From Bacteroidales bacterium (GTDB lineage: Bacteria; Bacteroidota; Bacteroidia; Bacteroidales; JAOZVK01): a stretch of DNA of 6,709 bases. The notes beneath the pieces were generated by a model, which was not told the origin of the DNA, made no database searches, and saw only the letters and a program-made list of their open reading frames with translations. Both the position numbers and the translations under genes were made by a program. The DNA lies in the NCBI GenBank assembly GCA_029938185.1, contig JAOZVK010000324.1, forward strand, positions 1 through 6,709, written 5' to 3'. Each line of letters opens with the position of its first letter. Positions within the stretch are counted from its first letter, which is position 1. Positions 1 through 5,910 of this stretch are shown piece by piece.

Positions 1-48
1 GACCCACGCCTTAAAAGGGCGTTGCTCTACCAACTGAGCTAACTAGTC
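1..48 (-). tRNA. tRNA-Lys (anticodon UUU), 3' part cut off by the window edge
   Basis: Read on the minus strand from 48, the sequence folds as a tRNA 5' portion. It has a 7-nt acceptor strand (GACTAGT), then TA, a D arm GCTC-AGTTGGTA-GAGC, and an anticodon stem ACGCC/GGCGT closing the 7-nt loop CTTTTAA. The central TTT reads lysine codons AAA and AAG. The T arm, the 3' acceptor strand and any encoded CCA lie outside the window, so acceptor pairing cannot be checked. The gene points away from recQ and has its own promoter. Confidence 0.95.
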
Positions 49-66
49 TTGTTTTTTACAACGATG

Positions 67-98
67 CAAATATAAAATCAATATTTGTATTCTACAAA
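67..98 (-). promoter_or_regulatory. Bacteroidota-type promoter for the tRNA-Lys gene
   Basis: On the minus strand a TATATTTG box (67-74) matches the Bacteroidota -7 consensus TAnnTTTG exactly. A TTTG (95-98) lies 20 nt further upstream, at the usual -33 spacing. The -7 box ends about 18 nt before the mature tRNA 5' end, so transcription would start only about 10 nt before the tRNA. This is a good match in the expected place, and it supports assigning the DNA to Bacteroidota. Confidence 0.75.
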
Positions 99-262
99 CA
101 GTTTTTAATATTTTTTTCTTTTTTTTTTATAAAAAATAATAATATTTTCTTTATTAGATATATACAAAAAAATAAAAATAAAAAAAAAGTTATTCAAGCT
201 TTTTTTTCCGCTTACATAGATATTAGTTAATTACTTTTTTTGATTTAGAATTGATAAAATAA

Positions 263-294
263 CAAATATCAAAGCACATATACTTTGATATTTG
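263..294. terminator. Perfect 12-bp inverted repeat, probable recQ terminator
   Basis: CAAATATCAAAG (263-274) and its exact reverse complement (283-294) flank an 8-nt spacer. The stem lies about 45 nt past the recQ stop codon in the direction of recQ transcription and before the tRNA promoter. On the minus strand it is followed by a T-rich but interrupted run (TTATTTTATC). This fits a weak intrinsic terminator isolating recQ from the tRNA gene. The stem is A/T-rich, so a protein-binding operator is also possible. Confidence 0.45.
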
Positions 295-309
295 CAATGT
301 TGTTGCAAG

Positions 310-342
310 ATACGTGTGCAGAAACATTAGGTCGAAGACCTT
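310..342 (-). repeat. Dispersed hairpin motif, copy E (at the recQ 3' end)
   Basis: AGGTC-GAA-GACCT (329-341) forms a 5-bp hairpin whose last base is the first plus-strand base of the recQ stop codon. The 16-mer TAGGTCGAAGACCTTA (328-343) recurs exactly at 3507-3522. On the minus strand, the 20 nt after TTCGA end in CACACG at the place where other copies have CTTACG. This is the most divergent copy in its tail. It may help end recQ transcripts. Confidence 0.5.
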
Positions 343-2524
343 AATTACCCATTTCCGAAATAAATTTAATTCTCATAAGTCTAATTTCTTCTTCCGAGTA
401 CTCATCATAACCAAGCTCTTTCAAAGCATTTTCAACACTACCAGTTTTGGCTTCTGAGAAGTATTCAAATACTTCGTCTTGGTGTTCTTCGTCTAAGACT
501 TCATTTATATAGTAGTCTATATTAATTTTAGTTCCAGAATTTACAATAGCTTCAATTTCGGTAATTATATCAACTATTTCCATCTGCTTTGCATATGCAA
601 TATCTTCGAACGACATTTTTCTATCAATGTTCTTTATTATGTATACTTTTATTCCAGATTTATTTATAATTGATTTAACAATCATATCCTGAGGTCGCTC
701 AATTTCATTTATTTCTACATATTTGGTAATAAGTTCAATAAACTCTTCACCAAATTTTTTTGCTTTTCCTGTCCCAACTCCAATTATTTTTTTCATTTCT
801 TCCATTGAAATTGGATACTGAATAGCCATATCTTCTAATGAAGGGTCTTGAAACACAACAAAAGGTGGAACATTTTTATTTTTAGAAATCTTTTTTCTTA
901 AATCTTTTAGCATAGAAAACAGTAAAGGATCAACTCCACCACTAGTTCCTTTAGGAATATCTGCATTTTCTCCTAACGAATCATAGTCGTGGTCTTTACT
1001 TAATAATATAGAATAAGGTGATTTTAGATATTTTTTGCCCTTATCTGTAACTCTCAATAATCCATAATTTTCAATATCTTTTTCAATTAAATGATTAACA
1101 AGAGCTTGCCTTATAACAGCATTCCAAAATCTAACTCCTTCTTTTTTACCAGATGCAAAAATATCTAATTCGTTGTGTCTGTATGATTTTATAGCAGAAT
1201 TTAAAACACCTGAAAGTATGTTAGCAATATGTTCGGATTTAAATTTTTCTCTTACTTTAAAAACAGAATTAATAATGGTTGTAATAAATTTCTTACCTTC
1301 AAATTGAGGTTTTGGGTTTAGACAGTTATCACAATTACCACATGGTTTTGTAAGTATTTCACCAAAATAATTTAACAATATTTTGGGTCTACATAACGAT
1401 GACTCTGCATATGCAATTGTTTCCAATAAAAGTTGCTTGCCAATTTCTTGTTCAGAAACTGGTTTGCCTTGCATAAATTTTTCAAGCTTTTGTATATCTT
1501 TGTAACGATAAAATGTTATACATTTTCCTTCGCCTCCATCTCTTCCTGCTCTTCCTGTTTCTTGATAATATCCTTCTAAGCTTTTTGGAATATCATAATG
1601 TATAACAAACCTTACATCGGGTTTATCAATACCCATTCCAAAGGCTATTGTTGCTACAATTATATCAATGTCTTCCATCAAAAACTTATCTTGATTAATT
1701 GTACGAGTTGACGAATCCATACCTGCATGATAGGCTAATGCATTTATGCCATTTACAATTAACAACTCGGCTAATTCTTCAACTTTTTTTCTACTCAAAC
1801 AATATATAATACCCGATTTTCCAGTATTTTCCTTTATAAATTTTATTATTTGCTTTTCTGTATTTATTTTGGGTCTTATTTCATAATATAAATTTGACCT
1901 ATAAAAAGATGCTTTATATACAATTGCGTCAAGCATTCTTAAATTTTTTTGTATATCATGTTGCACTTTTTGGGTAGCAGTAGCTGTTAGGGCAATTACT
2001 GGAGCTCTTCCTATCTCTTCGATAATTGGCCTAATTCTTCTATATTCCGGTCGGAAATCATGTCCCCATTCTGATATACAATGAGCTTCGTCAACTGCAT
2101 AAAAGGAAATTGTAACATTCTTGAAAAAATCAATATTGTCTTGTTTTGTTAATGACTCAGGAGCTACATATAGTAGTTTTGTTTTACCATCTACTATATC
2201 TTTTTTTACTTGACCAATCTGTGTCTTATTCAACGATGAGTTCATAAAGTGTGCAACACCTTCATATGTGCTGTAACTTCGCATTGCATCTACTTGATTT
2301 TTCATAAGGGCTATTAATGGAGATATTACAATAGCTGTACCTTCGCTTATAAGTGATGGTAACTGGTAACACAACGACTTTCCTCCTCCAGTAGGCATTA
2401 ATACAAATGTATCATTACCTTTTAAAACATTTTTTATAACAGCTTGCTGGTCTCCTTTGAATTTTGAAAATCCAAAATACTTTTTTAATACGCTAACTAA
2501 TTGTTTATCAACTACACTACTCAT
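341..2524 (-). CDS. recQ: ATP-dependent 3'-5' DNA helicase RecQ
   Basis: RecQ unwinds duplex, forked and recombination-intermediate DNA in repair and replication restart. The 727-residue protein shows the full family order. Walker A is MPTGGGKS (43-50, K49), the DEAH box is at 145-148 followed by the RecQ aromatic-rich loop with W153, motif III is TATAT (180-184), and motif VI is QETGRAGRDG (321-330). Zinc-binding cysteines C378, C395, C398 and C401 are all present. A winged-helix RQC domain (about 405-505) and an HRDC domain (about 532-605) follow. About 120 further residues resemble the C-terminal helix-turn-helix extension common in Bacteroidota RecQ, making it longer than E. coli RecQ (about 610 residues). 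The ATG at 2524 is preferred because the motif spacing from it is normal. It is divergent from kdsD, and I see no strong promoter match upstream. There is no sign of damage. Confidence 0.97.
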   Translation of the reverse strand: MSSVVDKQLVSVLKKYFGFSKFKGDQQAVIKNVLKGNDTFVLMPTGGGKSLCYQLPSLISEGTAIVISPLIALMKNQVDAMRSYSTYEGVAHFMNSSLNKTQIGQVKKDIVDGKTKLLYVAPESLTKQDNIDFFKNVTISFYAVDEAHCISEWGHDFRPEYRRIRPIIEEIGRAPVIALTATATQKVQHDIQKNLRMLDAIVYKASFYRSNLYYEIRPKINTEKQIIKFIKENTGKSGIIYCLSRKKVEELAELLIVNGINALAYHAGMDSSTRTINQDKFLMEDIDIIVATIAFGMGIDKPDVRFVIHYDIPKSLEGYYQETGRAGRDGGEGKCITFYRYKDIQKLEKFMQGKPVSEQEIGKQLLLETIAYAESSLCRPKILLNYFGEILTKPCGNCDNCLNPKPQFEGKKFITTIINSVFKVREKFKSEHIANILSGVLNSAIKSYRHNELDIFASGKKEGVRFWNAVIRQALVNHLIEKDIENYGLLRVTDKGKKYLKSPYSILLSKDHDYDSLGENADIPKGTSGGVDPLLFSMLKDLRKKISKNKNVPPFVVFQDPSLEDMAIQYPISMEEMKKIIGVGTGKAKKFGEEFIELITKYVEINEIERPQDMIVKSIINKSGIKVYIIKNIDRKMSFEDIAYAKQMEIVDIITEIEAIVNSGTKINIDYYINEVLDEEHQDEVFEYFSEAKTGSVENALKELGYDEYSEEEIRLMRIKFISEMGN

Positions 2525-2736
2525 TTTATTTCTTTTACTTATATTTTTATTAAAGTATTATTTAATAAGGCTTAAATTCTTATTTTTTATAAAATAGCCT
2601 TTTTTGCTTTTGACATTATTTATGAAAAAAAAATTGCTATTTTGATTTTCTGAAAATTAAAAAGTGAAATATATTTTAATATATAAATCAACTACAACAT
2701 TTTATATTAGTATATTAATGAAATCTGGACTTTTTT

Positions 2737-2839
2737 GAGCCTTTTAGAGTTGCTTATGATTAAAAAAAATTGCTACTATTGATTATCAATTAATTAAAAA
2801 GCAAAAATAAAGTGGTTCACAAATAAACTTTAAGAGCCA
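2737..2839 (+). repeat. Dispersed intergenic repeat, copy A
   Basis: This starts with GAGCCTTTTAGAGTTGCTTATG, matching the left end of copy B with few changes, though the left arm of the hairpin is lost (TTTTTTGAGCC instead of GGCTCTTCGAGCC). It continues with a 26-bp stretch at 2777-2802 identical to 3326-3351, then a further similar stretch ending AAATAAACTTTAAGAGCCA (compare 3370-3388). Compared with copy B it lacks the central 110-bp module. No coding potential is evident. Confidence 0.75.
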
Positions 2840-3153
2840 AAATAATATGATGTAAATAATAATTTTTAAATTTCACACTAAAAGTAGTTAAACTTTTTTA
2901 GTTTACAAATTATATATTGTTTTTATAATAAAATTTTGTAATTAACAATTTGCAGTAATTTATAAATTAAATGTAAGTAACACATTATCAGTACACAAAT
3001 AGAAGTATTATAATTTAAAGATATATAATAAATATTTAAATAATACATAAAATTTTTATTACATTTAAAAATTTGAAAATTCTATCCGATAGAAAAATAA
3101 TTTTAGGAACAATAAATTTTATATAATAAACTAAATTTTAAGTAAAAATAGAA
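2840..3153. other. A/T-rich spacer with no gene recognised
   Basis: No convincing open frame or RNA gene is visible. The stretch is very A/T-rich with many stops in all frames. The only ordered element noted is the 15-bp near-palindrome TTCTATC-C-GATAGAA at 3080-3094 (7-bp arms, 1-nt centre), which has the size of a dimeric regulator site. No regulator can be named, and the high A/T content makes chance symmetry likely. Confidence 0.4.
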
Positions 3154-3168
3154 TATATTTGCAAATAT
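3154..3168 (+). promoter_or_regulatory. Possible distal -7 promoter box inside a 14-bp palindrome
   Basis: TATATTTG (3154-3161) matches the Bacteroidota -7 consensus exactly and lies within the perfect palindrome ATATTTGCAAATAT (3155-3168). No clear TTTG or TTG is found about 20 nt upstream, so the promoter would be incomplete. If it is used, transcripts toward kdsD would begin near 3168 and carry a leader of about 375 nt containing repeat copy B. In this A/T-rich sequence the match could arise by chance. Confidence 0.25.
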
Positions 3169-3174
3169 TTTTTT

Positions 3175-3388
3175 GGCTCTTCGAGCCTTTTAACGTTGCT
3201 TACGCATAAATAAGTAATTAACAATGAACAATGGACAATGAACAATTTTTCTTACGCCTGATAAACAACACAATATAAAAAACAAAAGTGTCGTTTTTAT
3301 ATATCGACCTAAATAATTATACTATTATTGATTATCAATTAATTAAAAAGCCAAAATAAATTTGTGCGTAAATAAACTTGAAGAACCA
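3175..3388 (+). repeat. Dispersed intergenic repeat, copy B, interrupted by the 110-bp module
   Basis: It opens with a perfect hairpin, GGCTC-TTC-GAGCC (3175-3187), followed by TTTT, then AACGTTGCTTACGCAT. Copy A starts the same way. The copy A homology resumes at about 3321 with a 26-bp exact match (3326-3351) and runs to 3388. Between the two blocks lies the 110-bp module M1. The hairpin plus TTTT resembles a short intrinsic terminator, but it sits between divergent genes with no gene ending there, so a role in the repeat itself is more likely. Confidence 0.75.
3211..3320 (+). repeat. 110-bp repeat module M1 with a 7-bp tandem repeat
   Basis: The module aligns without gaps to 5802-5910. 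Three landmarks fall at the same offsets in both copies: TTACGCC at +41, AAGTGTCG at +75 and GACCT at +95. Near the start are four 7-bp units, AACAATG, AACAATG, GACAATG and AACAATT (3220-3247). Near the end, GTCG and CGAC (3290-3293, 3305-3308) can pair around an A/T-rich loop. No open frame is conserved between the copies, so this is a noncoding dispersed repeat. Confidence 0.8.
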
Positions 3389-3487
3389 TACCTTTTGTAA
3401 TCGGTTAAATAGACAAATTAAGTACTGTTACAAAAAAAATTGATATTTACTTATTCGTAACTTTTTGATTAAGTTGTTTTTATACTA

Positions 3488-3522
3488 ATGCGTAAGCAAC
3501 TATAAATAGGTCGAAGACCTTA
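3488..3522 (-). repeat. Dispersed hairpin motif, copy D, inverted relative to copy B
   Basis: On the minus strand this reads AGGTC-TTC-GACCT followed by ATTTATAGTTGCTTACGCAT, collinear with the start of copy B (20 nt from TTCGA to the end of CTTACG in both). The hairpin (3508-3520) ends 23 nt before the kdsD start codon, so it would lie in the 5' leader of a kdsD transcript. Together with copy B at 3175 it could form imperfect terminal inverted repeats of a unit about 347 bp long. Confidence 0.65.
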
Positions 3523-3543
3523 TATTAATTTATTATATAAAAA

Positions 3544-4536
3544 TTGAAAACATTTGAGAGTATTAAAGATATAGCAAAAAAAACAATTGAAATTGAATAT
3601 AACTCTATAAAAAAACTTATAGATTATATTGATGATGATTTTGCTAAAGCTGTTGAATTAATTTATAAAAGTAGTGGTAGAGTTATTTTAACAGGTATTG
3701 GAAAAAGTGCTAATATAGCTAACAAAATTGTTGCAACGCTAAACTCAACAGGAACACCATCTATATTTATGCATGCAGCTGATGCTATTCATGGTGATTT
3801 AGGTATTATTCAGAAAGATGACATTGTAATTTGTATATCTAAAAGTGGTAATACTCCCGAAGTAAAGGTTTTAGTACCTCTTATTAAAAATTCGGGAAAT
3901 AAAATTATTGCATTGGTTTCAAATACAAAATCATTTCTATCAAAACAAGCTGACTATGTTTTAAAAGCAACAGTAGAAAAAGAAGCTTGTCCTAACAATC
4001 TTGCTCCAACATCAAGCACTACAGCTCAACTTGTAATTGGCGATGCTTTGGCTGTTTGTCTACTTGAACACAGACGATTTACTAGTGACGATTTTGCAAA
4101 ATATCATCCTGGTGGTGCATTAGGAAAACAGTTATACCTAAGAGTAAGCGATTTGTATGTTCATAATGAAGTTCCAAAAGTTAATGAGAACGAAACTATT
4201 GAAAATATTATTTTAGAAATCTCATCAAAAAGACTTGGAGCAACGGCAGTTATTGATGATTCTGGAAACTTGAAAGGTATGATAACTGATGGAGATTTAA
4301 GGAGAATGCTTTTAAAAGCAAAACCAGAACAAACTGATACTAATTTATTTTTAGAAAAACTTAGTGCTAAAGATATTATGAATTATAAGCCTAAAGTTAT
4401 TGAAAAAAATGTTTTAGCAATAAAAGCATTTTACATGATGAAAAACAATAATATTACACAATTAATTATTGTAGAAAATAATAAATATATAGGTATTATT
4501 CATCTTCACGATATTTTAAAAGAAGGAATTGTTTAA
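3544..4536 (+). CDS. kdsD: Arabinose-5-phosphate isomerase (KdsD/KpsF/GutQ family)
   Basis: This enzyme interconverts ribulose 5-phosphate and arabinose 5-phosphate, the first committed step toward Kdo for lipopolysaccharide. The 330-residue product has an N-terminal SIS domain (about 38-185) with GIGKSANIANK (51-61) and SKSGNTPEV (99-107), then two CBS domains (about 205-265 and 275-328). Residues K54, E106, E147 and H188 line up, at a constant offset of 5, with the residues proposed as catalytic in E. coli KdsD (K59, E111, E152, H193), so activity is likely. The start is a TTG at 3544. An in-frame TAA (3538-3540) lies two codons before it, and the first in-frame ATG is at codon 76 inside the SIS domain. 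The TTG also gives a family-typical length. tatC follows 24 bp downstream. Often named kpsF in this phylum. Confidence 0.95.
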   Translation: MKTFESIKDIAKKTIEIEYNSIKKLIDYIDDDFAKAVELIYKSSGRVILTGIGKSANIANKIVATLNSTGTPSIFMHAADAIHGDLGIIQKDDIVICISKSGNTPEVKVLVPLIKNSGNKIIALVSNTKSFLSKQADYVLKATVEKEACPNNLAPTSSTTAQLVIGDALAVCLLEHRRFTSDDFAKYHPGGALGKQLYLRVSDLYVHNEVPKVNENETIENIILEISSKRLGATAVIDDSGNLKGMITDGDLRRMLLKAKPEQTDTNLFLEKLSAKDIMNYKPKVIEKNVLAIKAFYMMKNNNITQLIIVENNKYIGIIHLHDILKEGIV

Positions 4537-4560
4537 TTAACTTGACAAATTATAATTAGT

Positions 4561-5382
4561 ATGAAAAAAAAGAATGAAGAGCCTGATGTTGAAATGTCAT
4601 TTTTAGGTCACTTAGAAGAACTTCGATGGCATTTAATAAGAGCATTTATTGCTATTTTAGCTTTTGGTGTATTAGCTTTTATTTTTTATAATATTATTTT
4701 TGATTATATAATATTGGCTCCAAAAACACCAACGTTTATTACAAATATATATTTATGCGATTTTGGAAAACTAATTGGTAGTACAAAACTTTGTATTAAT
4801 TCAAAACCTTTTCAGATTATAAATATAAATATGGCGGGACAATTTTCTACTCATATAATGGTATCAATTTATGCGGGTTTTATTATAGCTTTTCCATATG
4901 TATTTTGGGAAATATGGAGATTTCTTAAACCAGCATTATATAACAATGAAGAACAACAAACCAAAGGTGCTGTATTTTTTACCTCATTGTTATTTATGTT
5001 TGGAGTTTTGTTTGGATATTATTTAATTGTGCCCCTATCAGTTCATTTTCTTGGTGGATATAGTGTTAGTGTACAAGTAGTGAATCAAATAAATCTTGGT
5101 TCATATATTTCGACAGTTACATCGGTTGTACTTGCTGCGGGTTTAATATTTGAGCTTCCAATTGCAATTTATTTTTTAAGTAAAGCTGGATTAGTTACTC
5201 CTGCCGATTTGAAAAAATATAGAAAGCATTCATTAGTAGTAATATTAGCTTTATCGGCAATTATTACGCCACCCGATGTTTTTAGCCAGATTTTGGTTTC
5301 ATTTCCTCTATTAATATTGTATGAAGTTGGAATTATGATATCGAAACGAATTGTAAAAAAAGATGAGAGTCTATTAGTTTAG
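4561..5382 (+). CDS. tatC: Sec-independent protein translocase subunit TatC
   Basis: TatC is the inner-membrane receptor that binds twin-arginine signal peptides and exports folded proteins together with TatA-type subunits. The 273-residue protein has the N-terminal FLGHLEELR signature (14-22) and six predicted membrane helices (about 25-48, 97-120, 137-160, 185-207, 222-238, 242-260). F121 and E130, in FLKPALYNNE, match E. coli F94 and E103 of the signal-peptide site. E198 in FELP matches E170, and TPPDVFSQ (236-243) is conserved. The first periplasmic loop is about 22 residues longer than in E. coli and holds C66 and C78. A loop of this kind is, as I recall, usual in Bacteroidota, and the cysteines might form a disulfide. 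The ATG lies 24 bp after kdsD, which suggests co-transcription. No tatA or tatB is present in the window. Confidence 0.96.
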   Translation: MKKKNEEPDVEMSFLGHLEELRWHLIRAFIAILAFGVLAFIFYNIIFDYIILAPKTPTFITNIYLCDFGKLIGSTKLCINSKPFQIININMAGQFSTHIMVSIYAGFIIAFPYVFWEIWRFLKPALYNNEEQQTKGAVFFTSLLFMFGVLFGYYLIVPLSVHFLGGYSVSVQVVNQINLGSYISTVTSVVLAAGLIFELPIAIYFLSKAGLVTPADLKKYRKHSLVVILALSAIITPPDVFSQILVSFPLLILYEVGIMISKRIVKKDESLLV

Positions 5383-5401
5383 CCTGATTAATTTATGAAT
5401 T

Positions 5402-5482
5402 AAGGTTTTCGACATACTTAATGTGGCTTACGTGTTTTTGTAAATAATTGTCATATAATTAATTGTGCGAAAATAAATGTTA
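5402..5482 (+). repeat. Dispersed hairpin motif, copy C, degenerate, just after tatC
   Basis: AAGGTTTTCGACATACTTAATGTGGCTTACG aligns without gaps to the start of copy B around the shared TTCGA and CTTACG. The hairpin arms have decayed. A later stretch (AATTGTGCGAAAATAAATGTT) resembles the right part of copy B (TTTGTGCGTAAATAAACTT). A separate 6-bp stem, TTAATT-TATG-AATTAA (5388-5403), lies directly after the tatC stop codon. Either element could assist termination after tatC, but neither has a clean T run. Confidence 0.5.
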
Positions 5483-5583
5483 AAAAAATTTTGTTAGACA
5501 ACTTATGTTTTCTTTATTCATCATTAGCTTTACTGCATACTTTCGAGAAACTTACAATATGCAAATAAAAAAGCAACCAAAAA

Positions 5584-5708
5584 GTGTGTATGATTTCCCA
5601 GAGGGTTTAAGTCCATGATTTTAAGGAACTGCCATATACGAGCCCCGTACATACGGTGGTGAGAGAGGCGCACTGGCTACCTTAGGGTAGTCAGCCGTCT
5701 ACTCGATT
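5584..5708 (+). mobile_element. Group II intron relic: 3' end with domains V and VI, no reverse transcriptase
   Basis: The 5620-5708 segment carries the recognisable 3' end of a bacterial group II intron. In domain V, ACTGCC (5628-5633) pairs with GGTGGT (5655-5660), an AC bulge lies at 5649-5650, and an upper ACG/CGT stem closes a 5-nt loop. In domain VI a 9-bp stem (5673-5681 with 5686-5694) caps a TTAG loop. The tail CTACTCGATT contains the likely branch-point A5701, about 7 nt before the end. The catalytic-triad position, usually CGC in this class, reads TGC with a T-G wobble, and there is an A-C mismatch next to the core. Domains I-IV and the encoded protein are absent, so it cannot move by itself. 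A GTGTG at 5584 resembles an intron 5' end, but the true left boundary is unknown. The segment is clearly GC-richer than its surroundings. Confidence 0.8.
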
Positions 5709-5801
5709 AGGCACAGATAATCAATTCGTTTATTTATTTCCAACCATAAGGTGAAACCAAAATTTTAGCACCTTTATAGATAGATTGACCACCTATACTT
5801 T
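5709..5801. other. Short A/T-rich spacer with no gene recognised
   Basis: This spacer lies between the intron relic and module M2. The only structure seen is a 6-bp stem, AAGGTG (5747-5752) with CACCTT (5770-5775), around a 17-nt loop. It carries no T run, and no function is assigned. Confidence 0.4.
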
Positions 5802-5910
5802 TAAGTAATTAACAATGAATAATGGACAATTAACAATTTTGTTTACGCCAGAATTACAATAAGTTACAACTTTACAAAGTGTCGATTTTATACAATGACC
5901 TACTTATTAT
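5802..5910 (+). repeat. 110-bp repeat module M2, overlapping the end of the right-hand gene
   Basis: This is the second copy of the module at 3211-3320, in the same orientation and aligned without gaps. Its four 7-bp units are AACAATG, AATAATG, GACAATT and AACAATT (5811-5838). The terminal pairing survives as AG(T)GTC with GACCT around a long loop. The last three codons and the TAG stop (5900-5902) of the minus-strand gene lie inside the module, so the repeat abuts or supplies that gene's 3' end. Confidence 0.8.

Noticed and set aside
101..235. Long T and A runs between the tRNA and recQ as possible terminators or a replication origin
   Set aside because: The runs have no adjoining GC stem, and no DnaA boxes or origin-linked genes are visible. 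They look like low-complexity spacer.
2550..2557. TACTTTAA upstream of recQ as a possible -7 box
   Set aside because: It lacks the final G of TAnnTTTG and has no TTTG or TTG at about 20 nt upstream. It is too weak to call in such A/T-rich DNA.
2737..3388. Repeated blocks as a CRISPR array
   Set aside because: The repeats are unevenly spaced, differ in length and orientation, share similar rather than unique intervening sequence, and no cas genes are present.
4542..4556. TTGACA and TATAAT in the kdsD-tatC gap, resembling a sigma-70 promoter
   Set aside because: Only 3 nt separate the boxes instead of about 17, and Bacteroidota promoters use TTTG and TAnnTTTG instead. The two genes are better read as one operon.
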